The position numbers and the translations under genes are program-made. A stretch of 5,103 nt of DNA from Terrirubrum sp051646285 (GTDB lineage Bacteria > Pseudomonadota > Alphaproteobacteria > Rhizobiales > Beijerinckiaceae), in contig JBOFCU010000291.1 of the NCBI GenBank assembly GCA_051646285.1, positions 1 to 5,103 on the forward strand, written 5' to 3'. The notes under the pieces were generated by a model that was not told the origin of the DNA, did no database searches, and saw only the letters and a program-made list of their open reading frames with translations. Shown piece by piece: positions 1-4,981 of the stretch (the first letter of the stretch is position 1; each line of letters starts with the position of its first letter).

Positions 1-73
1 CCCGTCGTTTAGTCCAGCGCCTCGGATATTCTGTCGTACGGCGCAGGTGCGTAAGTGTCCGCTTCCTGCGGAA

Positions 74-1387
74 TTAGAACAGACGCAGAATCGCCTGATC
101 TGACTGGTTGGCGAGTGACAGCGCTGTCACCGAGAGCTGCTGGCGGGTCTGCAACGAAGCGAGATTTGCACCTTCTTCATTCATGTCCGCGATCGTCAGC
201 AGGTCCGAACCTTCATTCAGGTTCTTCTTCACCGAGGTCGTGAAATCCTGGCGGTTCTGAAGAATGTTGAAGTTGTTGGCGAAGGTGCGCGACTGGGCTT
301 CGATCAGCGACTTAGCTGCTTTTACCAGCGCCTGTGCCTGCTTGATTTCAAAATCAGACTGAAATCCGTAGCGCGCATTGCCGGTAACTGTCGCAGCATC
401 ATCCATCCGGAAACCAATGCCGACAGCGTTGAAGCGGACACCTTTGGTCAGGATCGACGTGGTATCATCCTCGTTGAAGCCAACGCGCAATGAATCACCG
501 TTGAGCAGATTGGTGCCATTATATCCGGCGTCTGCAGCGGTATTGCCGATCTGTGTCAGCAATTCACGGAAGCCAGCGGCCACCGCCTTGCGGGTTTGGT
601 TAATGTCGACGCGGGCAACCAGTGTTTGCGCGGTCGCCGCCGTACCTGAAGAAACCATCGGCGCATTGCCGGCCCCGGTATAGCTGAACGCATCTGAGAT
701 CAGGCTCTGTGTGCCCGCTGACAAATCAGCGTTGATCTGAAAACCAATCACAGCCGTCGGATCTTCACCGCCCGATGATTCAATGACGAGCTGGTTCAGA
801 TCGTTCAGTGACGCTTTGATGCGCGATGCTTGACCAGCCGGATTCAGCGTGACGTTGGTGTTGATGCTGTCCATCACGTTCTGCACGGTGCCCGTGAGCG
901 TAATGGCAACAGCAGCACCCACGTTCGAAATCGCGCCCGTAGACGTATTCGTGGTGGTGAGTTGGATTGAGAACGTATCACCTGTGCCAAGCCGGTTTTG
1001 CGGGCCAGCAGCAGCCGATAAAAATGTATCGGATACGCCAGTGAACGCGTAATTCGACGTAGCTTTATTGTTCTGACCAGTGGATTGCAGCGCACCGCGC
1101 AGCTGACCTTCGGCATTTTCCAGCATCGATTTCATCGACGACAGGGCCTTGTCAGCATTCTGGTGGATCTTGATCCCCAGGCCGATATTGTCCTGAATGA
1201 TGGAAAGCTGTGTGGCGCGGTTTGAAAGTCCCGCTGCCGTAAAATAATTCAGCGCATTATCGAGCGCGGAATTGACCTTCTTGCCCGTGGCAAGACGGTT
1301 ATTGGTCTTCTCAATAGTCCCCTGCAAATCTGTAAGGGAATACAGGGCATTACGCATGCCCACGGTGAGCGACATATTCATCGCCAT
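74..1387 (-). CDS. fliC: Flagellin (filament subunit)
   Basis: Encodes the exported structural subunit of the flagellar filament, 437 residues from the chosen start. The N-terminal D0/D1 part is visible at residues 5-105: MSLTVGMRNAL, then NNRLATGKKVNSALDNA at 29-45, a pattern typical of alphaproteobacterial flagellins. The C-terminal D1/D0 helices cover about residues 340-437 and end in ILRLF, the usual hydrophobic tail. The centre (about 110-335) is Thr/Ala/Gly/Ser-rich and is the variable surface-exposed part. There is no cysteine, as is usual for flagellins. An in-frame GTG lies three codons upstream (1396), but the ATG at 1387 has AGAAAGG eight bases before it, so I start there. The gene is separated from the flgI-flaG unit by a terminator and an AT-rich leader, so it probably has its own promoter. 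Family identity is very sure. Paralogue naming (fliC, fla, flj) is arbitrary, since many relatives have several flagellins. Confidence 0.96.
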   Translation of the reverse strand: MAMNMSLTVGMRNALYSLTDLQGTIEKTNNRLATGKKVNSALDNALNYFTAAGLSNRATQLSIIQDNIGLGIKIHQNADKALSSMKSMLENAEGQLRGALQSTGQNNKATSNYAFTGVSDTFLSAAAGPQNRLGTGDTFSIQLTTTNTSTGAISNVGAAVAITLTGTVQNVMDSINTNVTLNPAGQASRIKASLNDLNQLVIESSGGEDPTAVIGFQINADLSAGTQSLISDAFSYTGAGNAPMVSSGTAATAQTLVARVDINQTRKAVAAGFRELLTQIGNTAADAGYNGTNLLNGDSLRVGFNEDDTTSILTKGVRFNAVGIGFRMDDAATVTGNARYGFQSDFEIKQAQALVKAAKSLIEAQSRTFANNFNILQNRQDFTTSVKKNLNEGSDLLTIADMNEEGANLASLQTRQQLSVTALSLANQSDQAILRLF

Positions 1388-1579
1388 GATACGCACCTTT
1401 CTGGTTTATCCGAGCCCTTCTGGCCGGGTCAGCATTCTTGCCGACAGGCGAAACGTTGCCCTATTAACTTTAAGCAGAGGTAAACATTCACCATTATTTT
1501 TGAGAAAAATTTAGTAACGTATTGGTAAGAAATATGAAAAGAAATTCAGTTAATTTTCATTTGCAAGCGCGGGGGACAT
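1388..1579 (-). promoter_or_regulatory. Flagellin upstream region, promoter not resolved
   Basis: This AT-rich stretch must carry the flagellin promoter and 5' leader, because a terminator closes the preceding transcription unit at 1580. I found no convincing sigma-54 (GG-N10-GC with flanking consensus) or sigma-28 element. The only GG-N10-GC spacing seen, AGGGCAACGTTTCGC on the minus strand, matches the consensus poorly. The region does contain an imperfect 14-base dyad at 1479-1492, an ATTTTT-GAG-AAAAAT palindrome at 1496-1510 and a small GC-rich hairpin at 1410-1427, shortly before the ribosome binding site. Many alphaproteobacteria control flagellin mRNA after transcription through FlbT and FlaF acting on the leader. 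Whether that holds here cannot be read from the sequence. Confidence 0.45.
1396..1402 (-). promoter_or_regulatory. Flagellin ribosome binding site
   Basis: On the minus strand AGAAAGG lies eight bases before the ATG at 1387. It decides the start: the longer GTG form at 1396 would overlap this site, whereas the ATG form leaves it correctly spaced and gives the expected MAMNMSL amino terminus. Confidence 0.7.
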
Positions 1580-1609
1580 AAAAAAGGCCGCGCACGCAGC
1601 GCAGCCTTT
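1580..1609 (-). terminator. Intrinsic terminator after the flaG-like gene
   Basis: On the minus strand the arms AAAGGC and GCCTTT, with inner GCGC/GCGC pairs and one A-C mismatch, form a stem around the loop TGCGT. The stem runs into six T residues. It begins 35 bases after the flaG-like stop codon. This is a standard Rho-independent terminator, and it should end leftward transcription of the flgI-to-flaG unit before the flagellin leader. Confidence 0.85.
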
Positions 1610-1644
1610 GAGCAAGTCAGGCCGACAACATCAATCAGTAAATG

Positions 1645-2046
1645 TCAGGCAATGGCTTCAATACGTGCATGGGTTTCTGCATTGCTGCGATCGAGCTTCT
1701 CAATCACACCACGCATATAAACGCGCAGCTGCATGGACATTTCATCCGGTAACTGGCTCACCGTCTTGCCGGTGGTCTGATCAACCGATTTGACAATAAG
1801 CGTACGCAATTCATTATCGTAGGTGATATGCTTTTCGATGATGCGCTTCATCATCTGCTGTGCAGCAGCAATTTTGTGCCCATCATCAGAAATATTGACG
1901 CGCACTGCGGGTTCTTCACCAACAGCATTGACGGCCTTCTGGGCAGGCAGCTCGGTCTTGACAACCGGCGCAGCGGATTGAACCGGCAGACGGACCGGTG
2001 TTTGACTGGTGCTTGAGAACGCACCGGAGAGTGGCGGCGCTTCCAT
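1645..2046 (-). CDS. flaG: FlaG-like flagellar protein
   Basis: A 133-residue protein. The first 45 residues are Pro/Ala/Ser/Val-rich and probably disordered. The C-terminal half (about 52-125) has the FlaG-type pattern: a helix, then YDNELRTLIVKSVDQTTGKT (76-95) and QLPDEM (98-103). This resembles the family motif of a short beta strand reading V-x-V-x-D-x-x-T-G-x-x-I-x-Q-I-P followed by a helix. FlaG proteins in other bacteria affect filament length or assembly, but their mechanism is not well settled. The ATG at 2046 is the first start after an in-frame TGA, and GAAAG lies nine bases before it. The gene is last in the leftward flgI-flgJ-flgN group, after a 170-base gap, and is followed by a strong terminator. 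A flagellar role is supported by motif and context; the exact family assignment is moderate. Confidence 0.7.
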   Translation of the reverse strand: MEAPPLSGAFSSTSQTPVRLPVQSAAPVVKTELPAQKAVNAVGEEPAVRVNISDDGHKIAAAQQMMKRIIEKHITYDNELRTLIVKSVDQTTGKTVSQLPDEMSMQLRVYMRGVIEKLDRSNAETHARIEAIA

Positions 2047-2115
2047 GGCGATATGCTTTCAAAAATACCCATTGCGGCATGCCACCACACCATCAGTCAC
2101 CGGTTGCATGGCGGC

Positions 2116-2130
2116 TTCAACAATTGTTAA
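2116..2130 (+). promoter_or_regulatory. Dyad and CtrA-like box before the flaG-like gene
   Basis: AACAATTGTT at 2119-2128 is a perfect ten-base palindrome. In the plus reading, TTCA-N7-TTAA (2116-2130) matches the CtrA consensus TTAA-N7-TTAA at seven of eight positions. A second similar box, TTAA-N7-TTAG, is at 2187-2201. Both sit in the gap before the flaG-like gene, which may therefore have its own promoter. AT-rich sequence produces such matches easily, so this is tentative. Confidence 0.3.
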
Positions 2131-2150
2131 AATTACAGATATTGATGACA

Positions 2151-2188
2151 AAACAAGGCCAGCCCGCAGATTCCCTTGCGGCAGGCTT
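2151..2188 (-). terminator. Terminator-like hairpin between flgN-like and flaG-like genes
   Basis: Read leftward, the RNA can fold as AAG-CC-GCC-GCA against TGC-GGC-GG-CTT, with one T-T mismatch, two single-base bulges and an eight-base loop, then the T-rich tail TTGTTTTG. It lies 29 bases after the flgN-like stop. The stem is GC-rich near the loop but imperfect and the tail is interrupted by a G, so it may be a partial terminator or an mRNA processing or stability element rather than a full stop. Confidence 0.45.
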
Positions 2189-2216
2189 AACAATCCGTTA
2201 GCATTTTTAATGGAAT

Positions 2217-2702
2217 TTAAAGCTGGACGGACAATGCCAGCGGCGCATGCCCAGGGGTATGGCGTGCAACATGAGCACCCGGGCCGTAGGTGGAAAGCGC
2301 ACGGGTCGCAGTGGTTTCTTGCTGCACATTGCGTACCAGATTTTCCGAAACGGATTTCACGGTGGCGATGACTTGCTGGTTGAGCGTGAGCAATCCCGTA
2401 AAGCCGGCATGGGCTTTTTTCAACGCTTCAAGTTCACCCGGCACAAAGCGGGCAACCACAATGGCATTGGCTTTCAGTGTTTGCATGTGGCGGAGATAGT
2501 GACCAGATTTCTGGCTTTTTTCTCCATGCAGAGCCAGGGCGTCTCTCACGCGGCCAGCTTTCATCAAATCCGTCTCAAGCGCGATAACAGTCTCAATCTC
2601 TGCGATTGAATCGAGCATTTCACGCACAAAGGCGCGCGCCTCATCATGGCTGGTTATCCGCCGTTGCGAGGGGGCTGTGCTGACCAGATCAGGATGAAAC
2701 AT
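2217..2702 (-). CDS. flgN: FlgN-like flagellar export chaperone (FlbY type)
   Basis: A 161-residue, mostly helical protein with no signal peptide or membrane segment. Residues 20-50 (EARAFVREMLDSIAEIETVI onward) and 85-130 form two long amphipathic helices, as in FlgN-type chaperones, with the acidic ALETDLMKAGR stretch between them. The C-terminus after 135 is Pro/His/Gly-rich and ends in LALSVQL. FlgN in other bacteria binds the hook-filament junction proteins FlgK and FlgL before export. In Caulobacter the gene in this position after flgI and cheL is, as I recall, named flbY. The ATG at 2702 has GGGGAG seven bases before it, inside the end of flgJ, and only three bases separate it from the flgJ stop, so translation is probably coupled. 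FlgN sequences are poorly conserved; the call leans partly on gene order. Confidence 0.7.
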   Translation of the reverse strand: MFHPDLVSTAPSQRRITSHDEARAFVREMLDSIAEIETVIALETDLMKAGRVRDALALHGEKSQKSGHYLRHMQTLKANAIVVARFVPGELEALKKAHAGFTGLLTLNQQVIATVKSVSENLVRNVQQETTATRALSTYGPGAHVARHTPGHAPLALSVQL

Positions 2703-2705
2703 GAA

Positions 2706-3065
2706 CTAACTCCCCTGCCCGGCCTGCAATTTCAGCAGCTCGGAATAGATATTCTGGGAAATGCCGACACCGCCATTTTTAACGACAGACCTCGCATACT
2801 CGCCAGCCAGCATGGAACGCCAGACATCGCCGCCTGTTCCGCCATTTCCCAGCGGGCCCTCATCGCCAAGGTTGGAAAACATCCGGTCGAATGTCTGTTC
2901 AAGAAATACGCTTTCAAAGTCCTGCGCTGTTTTCTTGAGCTTTTTATCTGTTGCTGCATCAACAGTGGCAGCGTGCGCCTTTGTTGCCAGTGCAGCGCCG
3001 GCCTGCGCAGCGGATTTTCCCAATGCAAGTTTTGCAGCAGGCAGCAGAGCTGTGAGAGCTACCAT
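2706..3065 (-). CDS. flgJ: FlgJ/CheL-type rod-binding protein
   Basis: A 119-residue protein consisting only of the FlgJ rod-binding domain. The diagnostic stretch runs from KKLKKTAQDFESVFLEQTFD (41-60), through a Gly-rich loop with GNGGTGGDVW (73-82), to MLAGEYARSV (85-94) and GGVGISQNIY (98-107). The peptidoglycan hydrolase domain of enterobacterial FlgJ is absent, as is normal in alphaproteobacteria, where the short form is often called CheL and a separate lytic enzyme opens the wall. The first 30 residues are Ala-rich and mildly hydrophobic, and a classical signal peptide is not obvious. The ATG shares its A with the TGA of flgI (TGATG), and AGAGG lies seven bases before it, so translational coupling to flgI is likely. 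It should act in the periplasm as a scaffold for rod assembly. Confidence 0.92.
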   Translation of the reverse strand: MVALTALLPAAKLALGKSAAQAGAALATKAHAATVDAATDKKLKKTAQDFESVFLEQTFDRMFSNLGDEGPLGNGGTGGDVWRSMLAGEYARSVVKNGGVGISQNIYSELLKLQAGQGS

Positions 3066-4186
3066 CAGATCACCTCTATTTCGGCTTGCAGGGCACCGGC
3101 AGCCTTGATCGCCTGCAAAATGGAAATCAGATCGCGTGGCCCGACACCCAGTGAATTGAGAGCATCGACCAGTTCGCGCAAAGTCACGCTATCCTTGACG
3201 AGCGCCATTTTATTGCCCGAGCCGGTATCCACCTTGACCTGACTGCGCGGCACAACGGTGGTCTGCCCATTGGAAAAAGCCTCTGGCTGCGAAACCTGCG
3301 GCGATTCTGCAATGGAGACCGTCAGATTTCCCTGCGCCACTGCCACCTGGCTCACACGCACATCGCGGCCCATGACGATGACACCGGAACGCTCGTCGAC
3401 GATTATTTTTGCAATATTGTCAGGCTCAACCCGCAACTGCTCCACTTCGGTCAGCAGGCGGATGATATTGCCCTGATATTTCGGCGGCACCTGCAAGACA
3501 ACGGTAGATGGATCGGTCGGCTCGGCTGTGTTGGCCCCGATGAAATCATTTACGGCGGCAGCAATGCGCCGTGCCGTGGTAAAATCCGGGTTGCGCAGCG
3601 CCAGCCGCAGCGAGCGTGCCCCGGCAAGCTTGAACTCGATCTCACGCTCGACCAGCGCACCATTGGCAATGCGCCCAACAGTCGGCACGCCGCGTGTTAC
3701 GCTCGCCGCGTCCCCTTGCGCTGAAAAGCCGGAGATGGCGAGCGACCCCTGCGCCACCGAATAGACTTCGCCATCAGCGCCCAGCAGCGGCGTCGCCAGG
3801 AGCGTGCCGCCTTGCAAGCTCTTGGCATCGCCAAGGGATGATACCGTTACGTCAATGCGCGTGCCCTGCGTCGAGAAGGGCGGCAGATTCGCCGTCACGA
3901 TCACCGCAGCCATATTGGCGGTGCGCATATTGGCACCACGGGTATTGATGCCAAGCCGTTCAAGCATCGCTGTCGCCGATTGCTTGGTGAAGGGCGCATT
4001 GTTCAGTGTATCGCCGGTGCCATTCAGCCCGACCACAATGCCATAGCCAACCAGTTGGTTGGTCCGCACGCCTTCAACGGCTGCCAGATCCTTGATGCGC
4101 GACAGCGCATGGGCTGGTAGCGCCATAAAAAACACAGACGCAACTGGAACCAGAACACTCAGCAGACGTTTCAAGCACAGACGCAT
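3065..4186 (-). CDS. flgI: Flagellar P-ring protein FlgI
   Basis: FlgI polymerises in the periplasm into the P-ring, the bushing around the rod at the peptidoglycan layer. From the ATG at 4186 the protein is 373 residues, the usual family length. Residues 1-27 are a Sec signal peptide: basic MRLCLKR, a hydrophobic core, then AHA before LSRIKDLA. Family-diagnostic stretches follow: GVRTNQLVGYGIVVGLNGTGDT (39-60, quoted in part), the SLGDAKSLQGGTLLATPLLGAD region, RGVPTVGRIANGA, IIVDERSGVIVMGRDV, and the C-terminal GVGPRDLISILQAIKAAGAL. It is the first gene of the leftward unit and divergent from fliX. A TTG seven codons upstream (4207) is also possible and has AGGAG nine bases before it. However, the sigma-54 element would start transcription at about 4218, cutting that site, so I prefer the ATG. 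Identity is certain; the start is not. Confidence 0.97.
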   Translation of the reverse strand: MRLCLKRLLSVLVPVASVFFMALPAHALSRIKDLAAVEGVRTNQLVGYGIVVGLNGTGDTLNNAPFTKQSATAMLERLGINTRGANMRTANMAAVIVTANLPPFSTQGTRIDVTVSSLGDAKSLQGGTLLATPLLGADGEVYSVAQGSLAISGFSAQGDAASVTRGVPTVGRIANGALVEREIEFKLAGARSLRLALRNPDFTTARRIAAAVNDFIGANTAEPTDPSTVVLQVPPKYQGNIIRLLTEVEQLRVEPDNIAKIIVDERSGVIVMGRDVRVSQVAVAQGNLTVSIAESPQVSQPEAFSNGQTTVVPRSQVKVDTGSGNKMALVKDSVTLRELVDALNSLGVGPRDLISILQAIKAAGALQAEIEVI

Positions 4187-4228
4187 GGACAATTTACCCG
4201 GGCGCAACCAACAACGCTCCTGTCACCA

Positions 4229-4244
4229 TGCGAAGGACGTGCCA
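4229..4244 (-). promoter_or_regulatory. Sigma-54 (-24/-12) promoter for flgI
   Basis: The minus strand reads TGGCACGTCCTTCGCA, against the RpoN consensus TGGCACG-N4-TTGCA. Only one base of the conserved positions differs (TCGC for TTGC), and the invariant GG and GC are exactly ten bases apart. It predicts a transcription start near 4218, about 32 bases before the flgI ATG. Caulobacter-type flagellar systems use sigma-54 with the activator FlbD for such genes, and FlbD is governed by FliX, encoded divergently here. This is the clearest promoter in the window. Confidence 0.8.
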
Positions 4245-4259
4245 AAGGAAGACCATGCC

Positions 4260-4297
4260 AAGTGACTGATTTGAAATGATTTTCAGATCAGTCATTT
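4260..4297. repeat. Long AT-rich stem-loop in the flgI-fliX gap
   Basis: AAGTGACTGATTTGAAA pairs with TTTCAGATCAGTCATTT around the loop TGAT. The arms give seventeen pairs, of which two are G-T type and the rest Watson-Crick. On the plus strand it is followed by TGTTAT, so it resembles a rather AT-rich terminator, but no plus-strand gene precedes it. It lies just upstream of the sigma-54 element and could be an operator dyad, a transcription insulator between the divergent genes, or part of a long fliX leader. Confidence 0.75.
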
Positions 4298-4315
4298 TGT
4301 TATGAGAGGTAGGCC

Positions 4316-4372
4316 ATGCCGAATGTGCCAGACGAGTCGGCAATTCCTGCCGTTGCATTTACCGTTCATTAA
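4316..4372 (+). CDS. Possible 18-codon leader ORF upstream of fliX
   Basis: ATG at 4316 opens MPNVPDESAIPAVAFTVH and ends at TAA 4370-4372. GAGAGG lies six bases before the ATG, a better Shine-Dalgarno than fliX itself has. The frame overlaps the CGGCA/TGCCG dyad and the CtrA-like box and stops 40 bases before fliX. I recognise no family. It could be a translated leader peptide, but a chance open frame of this length is common, and if the CtrA-like box marks the fliX promoter the ORF would not lie on the fliX transcript. Confidence 0.2.
   Translation: MPNVPDESAIPAVAFTVH
4338..4352. promoter_or_regulatory. CGGCA-N5-TGCCG dyad, possible activator site
   Basis: A perfect five-base inverted repeat with a five-base spacer. 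Its centre is about 127 bases upstream of the predicted flgI transcription start, a normal distance for an enhancer bound by a sigma-54 activator such as FlbD, and it also lies just before fliX. GGCAATT from its left arm recurs at 4399-4405. The binding protein is inferred from context only. Confidence 0.35.
4358..4372 (+). promoter_or_regulatory. CtrA-like box upstream of fliX
   Basis: TTTA-CCGTTCA-TTAA matches the CtrA recognition pattern TTAA-N7-TTAA at seven of eight positions, 40 bases before the fliX ATG. CtrA drives early flagellar genes in many alphaproteobacteria, so the position would fit a fliX promoter. A separate -10/-35 pair could not be made out. Confidence 0.4.
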
Positions 4373-4387
4373 GCAGCGCCGCGCACC

Positions 4388-4403
4388 TTGCCGGAAGGGG
4401 CAA
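4388..4403 (+). promoter_or_regulatory. Hairpin with Shine-Dalgarno-like loop before fliX
   Basis: TTGCC and GGCAA form a five-base stem whose loop, GGAAGG, is the best purine-rich candidate ribosome binding site for fliX, although it ends fourteen bases before the ATG. A loop position would leave the site exposed or make it a target for a regulator. The spacing is long, so GGG at 4406-4408 may serve instead. Confidence 0.3.
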
Positions 4404-4412
4404 TTGGGCATC

Positions 4413-4835
4413 ATGCGTGTTGATTCGAGATCACCTGTAGGCACAGCGGCTGGAACCAGCGCGAAGCCTGTCCGCACAGGCCGCGGATTTTCAGTTGCAG
4501 AGCAGACCGCGCCAACGCGGTCAGCCTCCGTTTCAGCACCTGCCGGAACGCTGGGCCTTGATGCTGTGCTGGCCTTGCAGGGGGAACCTGACAACGGCAA
4601 GGAGCGTCGGCGCCGTGCAGCCAGACGCGGTCATGAATTGCTTGATGCCCTTGATCAGCTTAAACTTTCTGTTCTGAACGGGCGCGTGTCTGGTAGCCAG
4701 CTCACAGCGCTACGCCACGCATTGGCGGAACAGCGTGCCCAGACAGATGATCCCCAGCTTGATGACTTGTTGGCCCATATCGAGCTGCGGGCTGAGGTCG
4801 AACTGGCAAAACTGGCTCGCCCAGCCCCTCGCTAG
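4413..4835 (+). CDS. fliX: Flagellar assembly regulator FliX
   Basis: FliX links completion of early basal-body structures to transcription of later flagellar genes by acting on FlbD, the sigma-54 activator; it is known only from alphaproteobacteria. From ATG 4413 the protein is 140 residues, the family's usual length. It opens with MRVDS, as FliX proteins typically start MRI/MRV. A low-complexity Ser/Thr/Ala/Pro segment follows (6-46), then GLDAVLALQG (48-57), the basic ERRRRAARRGHELLDALDQLK (64-84, quoted in family terms), a Gly-containing turn, and the C-terminal helix DDLLAHIELRAEVELAKL (117-134). The frame stays open upstream to 4302, but that extension is Cys/Arg-rich, unlike FliX, and overlaps regulatory sites, so I exclude it. 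The gene is divergent from flgI, as in Caulobacter, and followed after 146 bases by the next plus-strand gene. Confidence 0.93.
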   Translation: MRVDSRSPVGTAAGTSAKPVRTGRGFSVAEQTAPTRSASVSAPAGTLGLDAVLALQGEPDNGKERRRRAARRGHELLDALDQLKLSVLNGRVSGSQLTALRHALAEQRAQTDDPQLDDLLAHIELRAEVELAKLARPAPR

Positions 4836-4900
4836 GGCGGCTGCCTGCGATTTACACACATCATGCTTAAGGATGCCGCTACTTTCGGATAAGTCTCGCG

Positions 4901-4929
4901 TTGTGCCTGCGCACGCCCTCAGCTATAGA
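4901..4929 (+). promoter_or_regulatory. Candidate sigma-70 promoter for the downstream gene
   Basis: TTGTGC and TATAGA are separated by exactly 17 bases, giving a plausible housekeeping promoter with a start near 4936 and a leader of about 46 bases. The -35 half is a weak match. If real, the last gene is transcribed independently of fliX, as expected for a general regulator. Confidence 0.4.
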
Positions 4930-4981
4930 CCGGCAAAAGTCTGACAAAAAAAGACTCATTCGGGAGAGATGGACGCGACTC

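Noticed and set aside
1..73. Possible terminator after flagellin (TCCGC-AGGAA-GCGGA on the minus strand)
   Set aside because: The stem is only five pairs and has no T-tract, so I cannot support it as a terminator.
1403..1412. Sigma-28-like TCGGATAA on the minus strand before flagellin
   Set aside because: No matching -35 TAAA lies 15 bases upstream, and it is very close to the ribosome site.
1441..1456. Sigma-54-like AGGGCAACGTTTCGC upstream of flagellin (minus strand)
   Set aside because: Only the GG and GC dinucleotides and one further base agree with consensus; the rest of both elements is wrong.
2646..3242. 198-codon plus-strand frame opposite flgJ and flgI
   Set aside because: It lies antisense across three well-supported genes, has a Cys-rich, unpatterned peptide and no family features.
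4302..4412. In-frame 37-codon upstream extension of fliX
   Set aside because: It is Cys/Arg-rich and unlike FliX, covers several regulatory motifs, and the ATG at 4413 gives the family's normal MRV start and length.
4936..4955. AGTCT/AGACT inverted repeat around an A-tract before the dksA-like gene
   Set aside because: Five pairs with a long A-rich loop and no T-tract on either side; too weak to call a terminator or operator.
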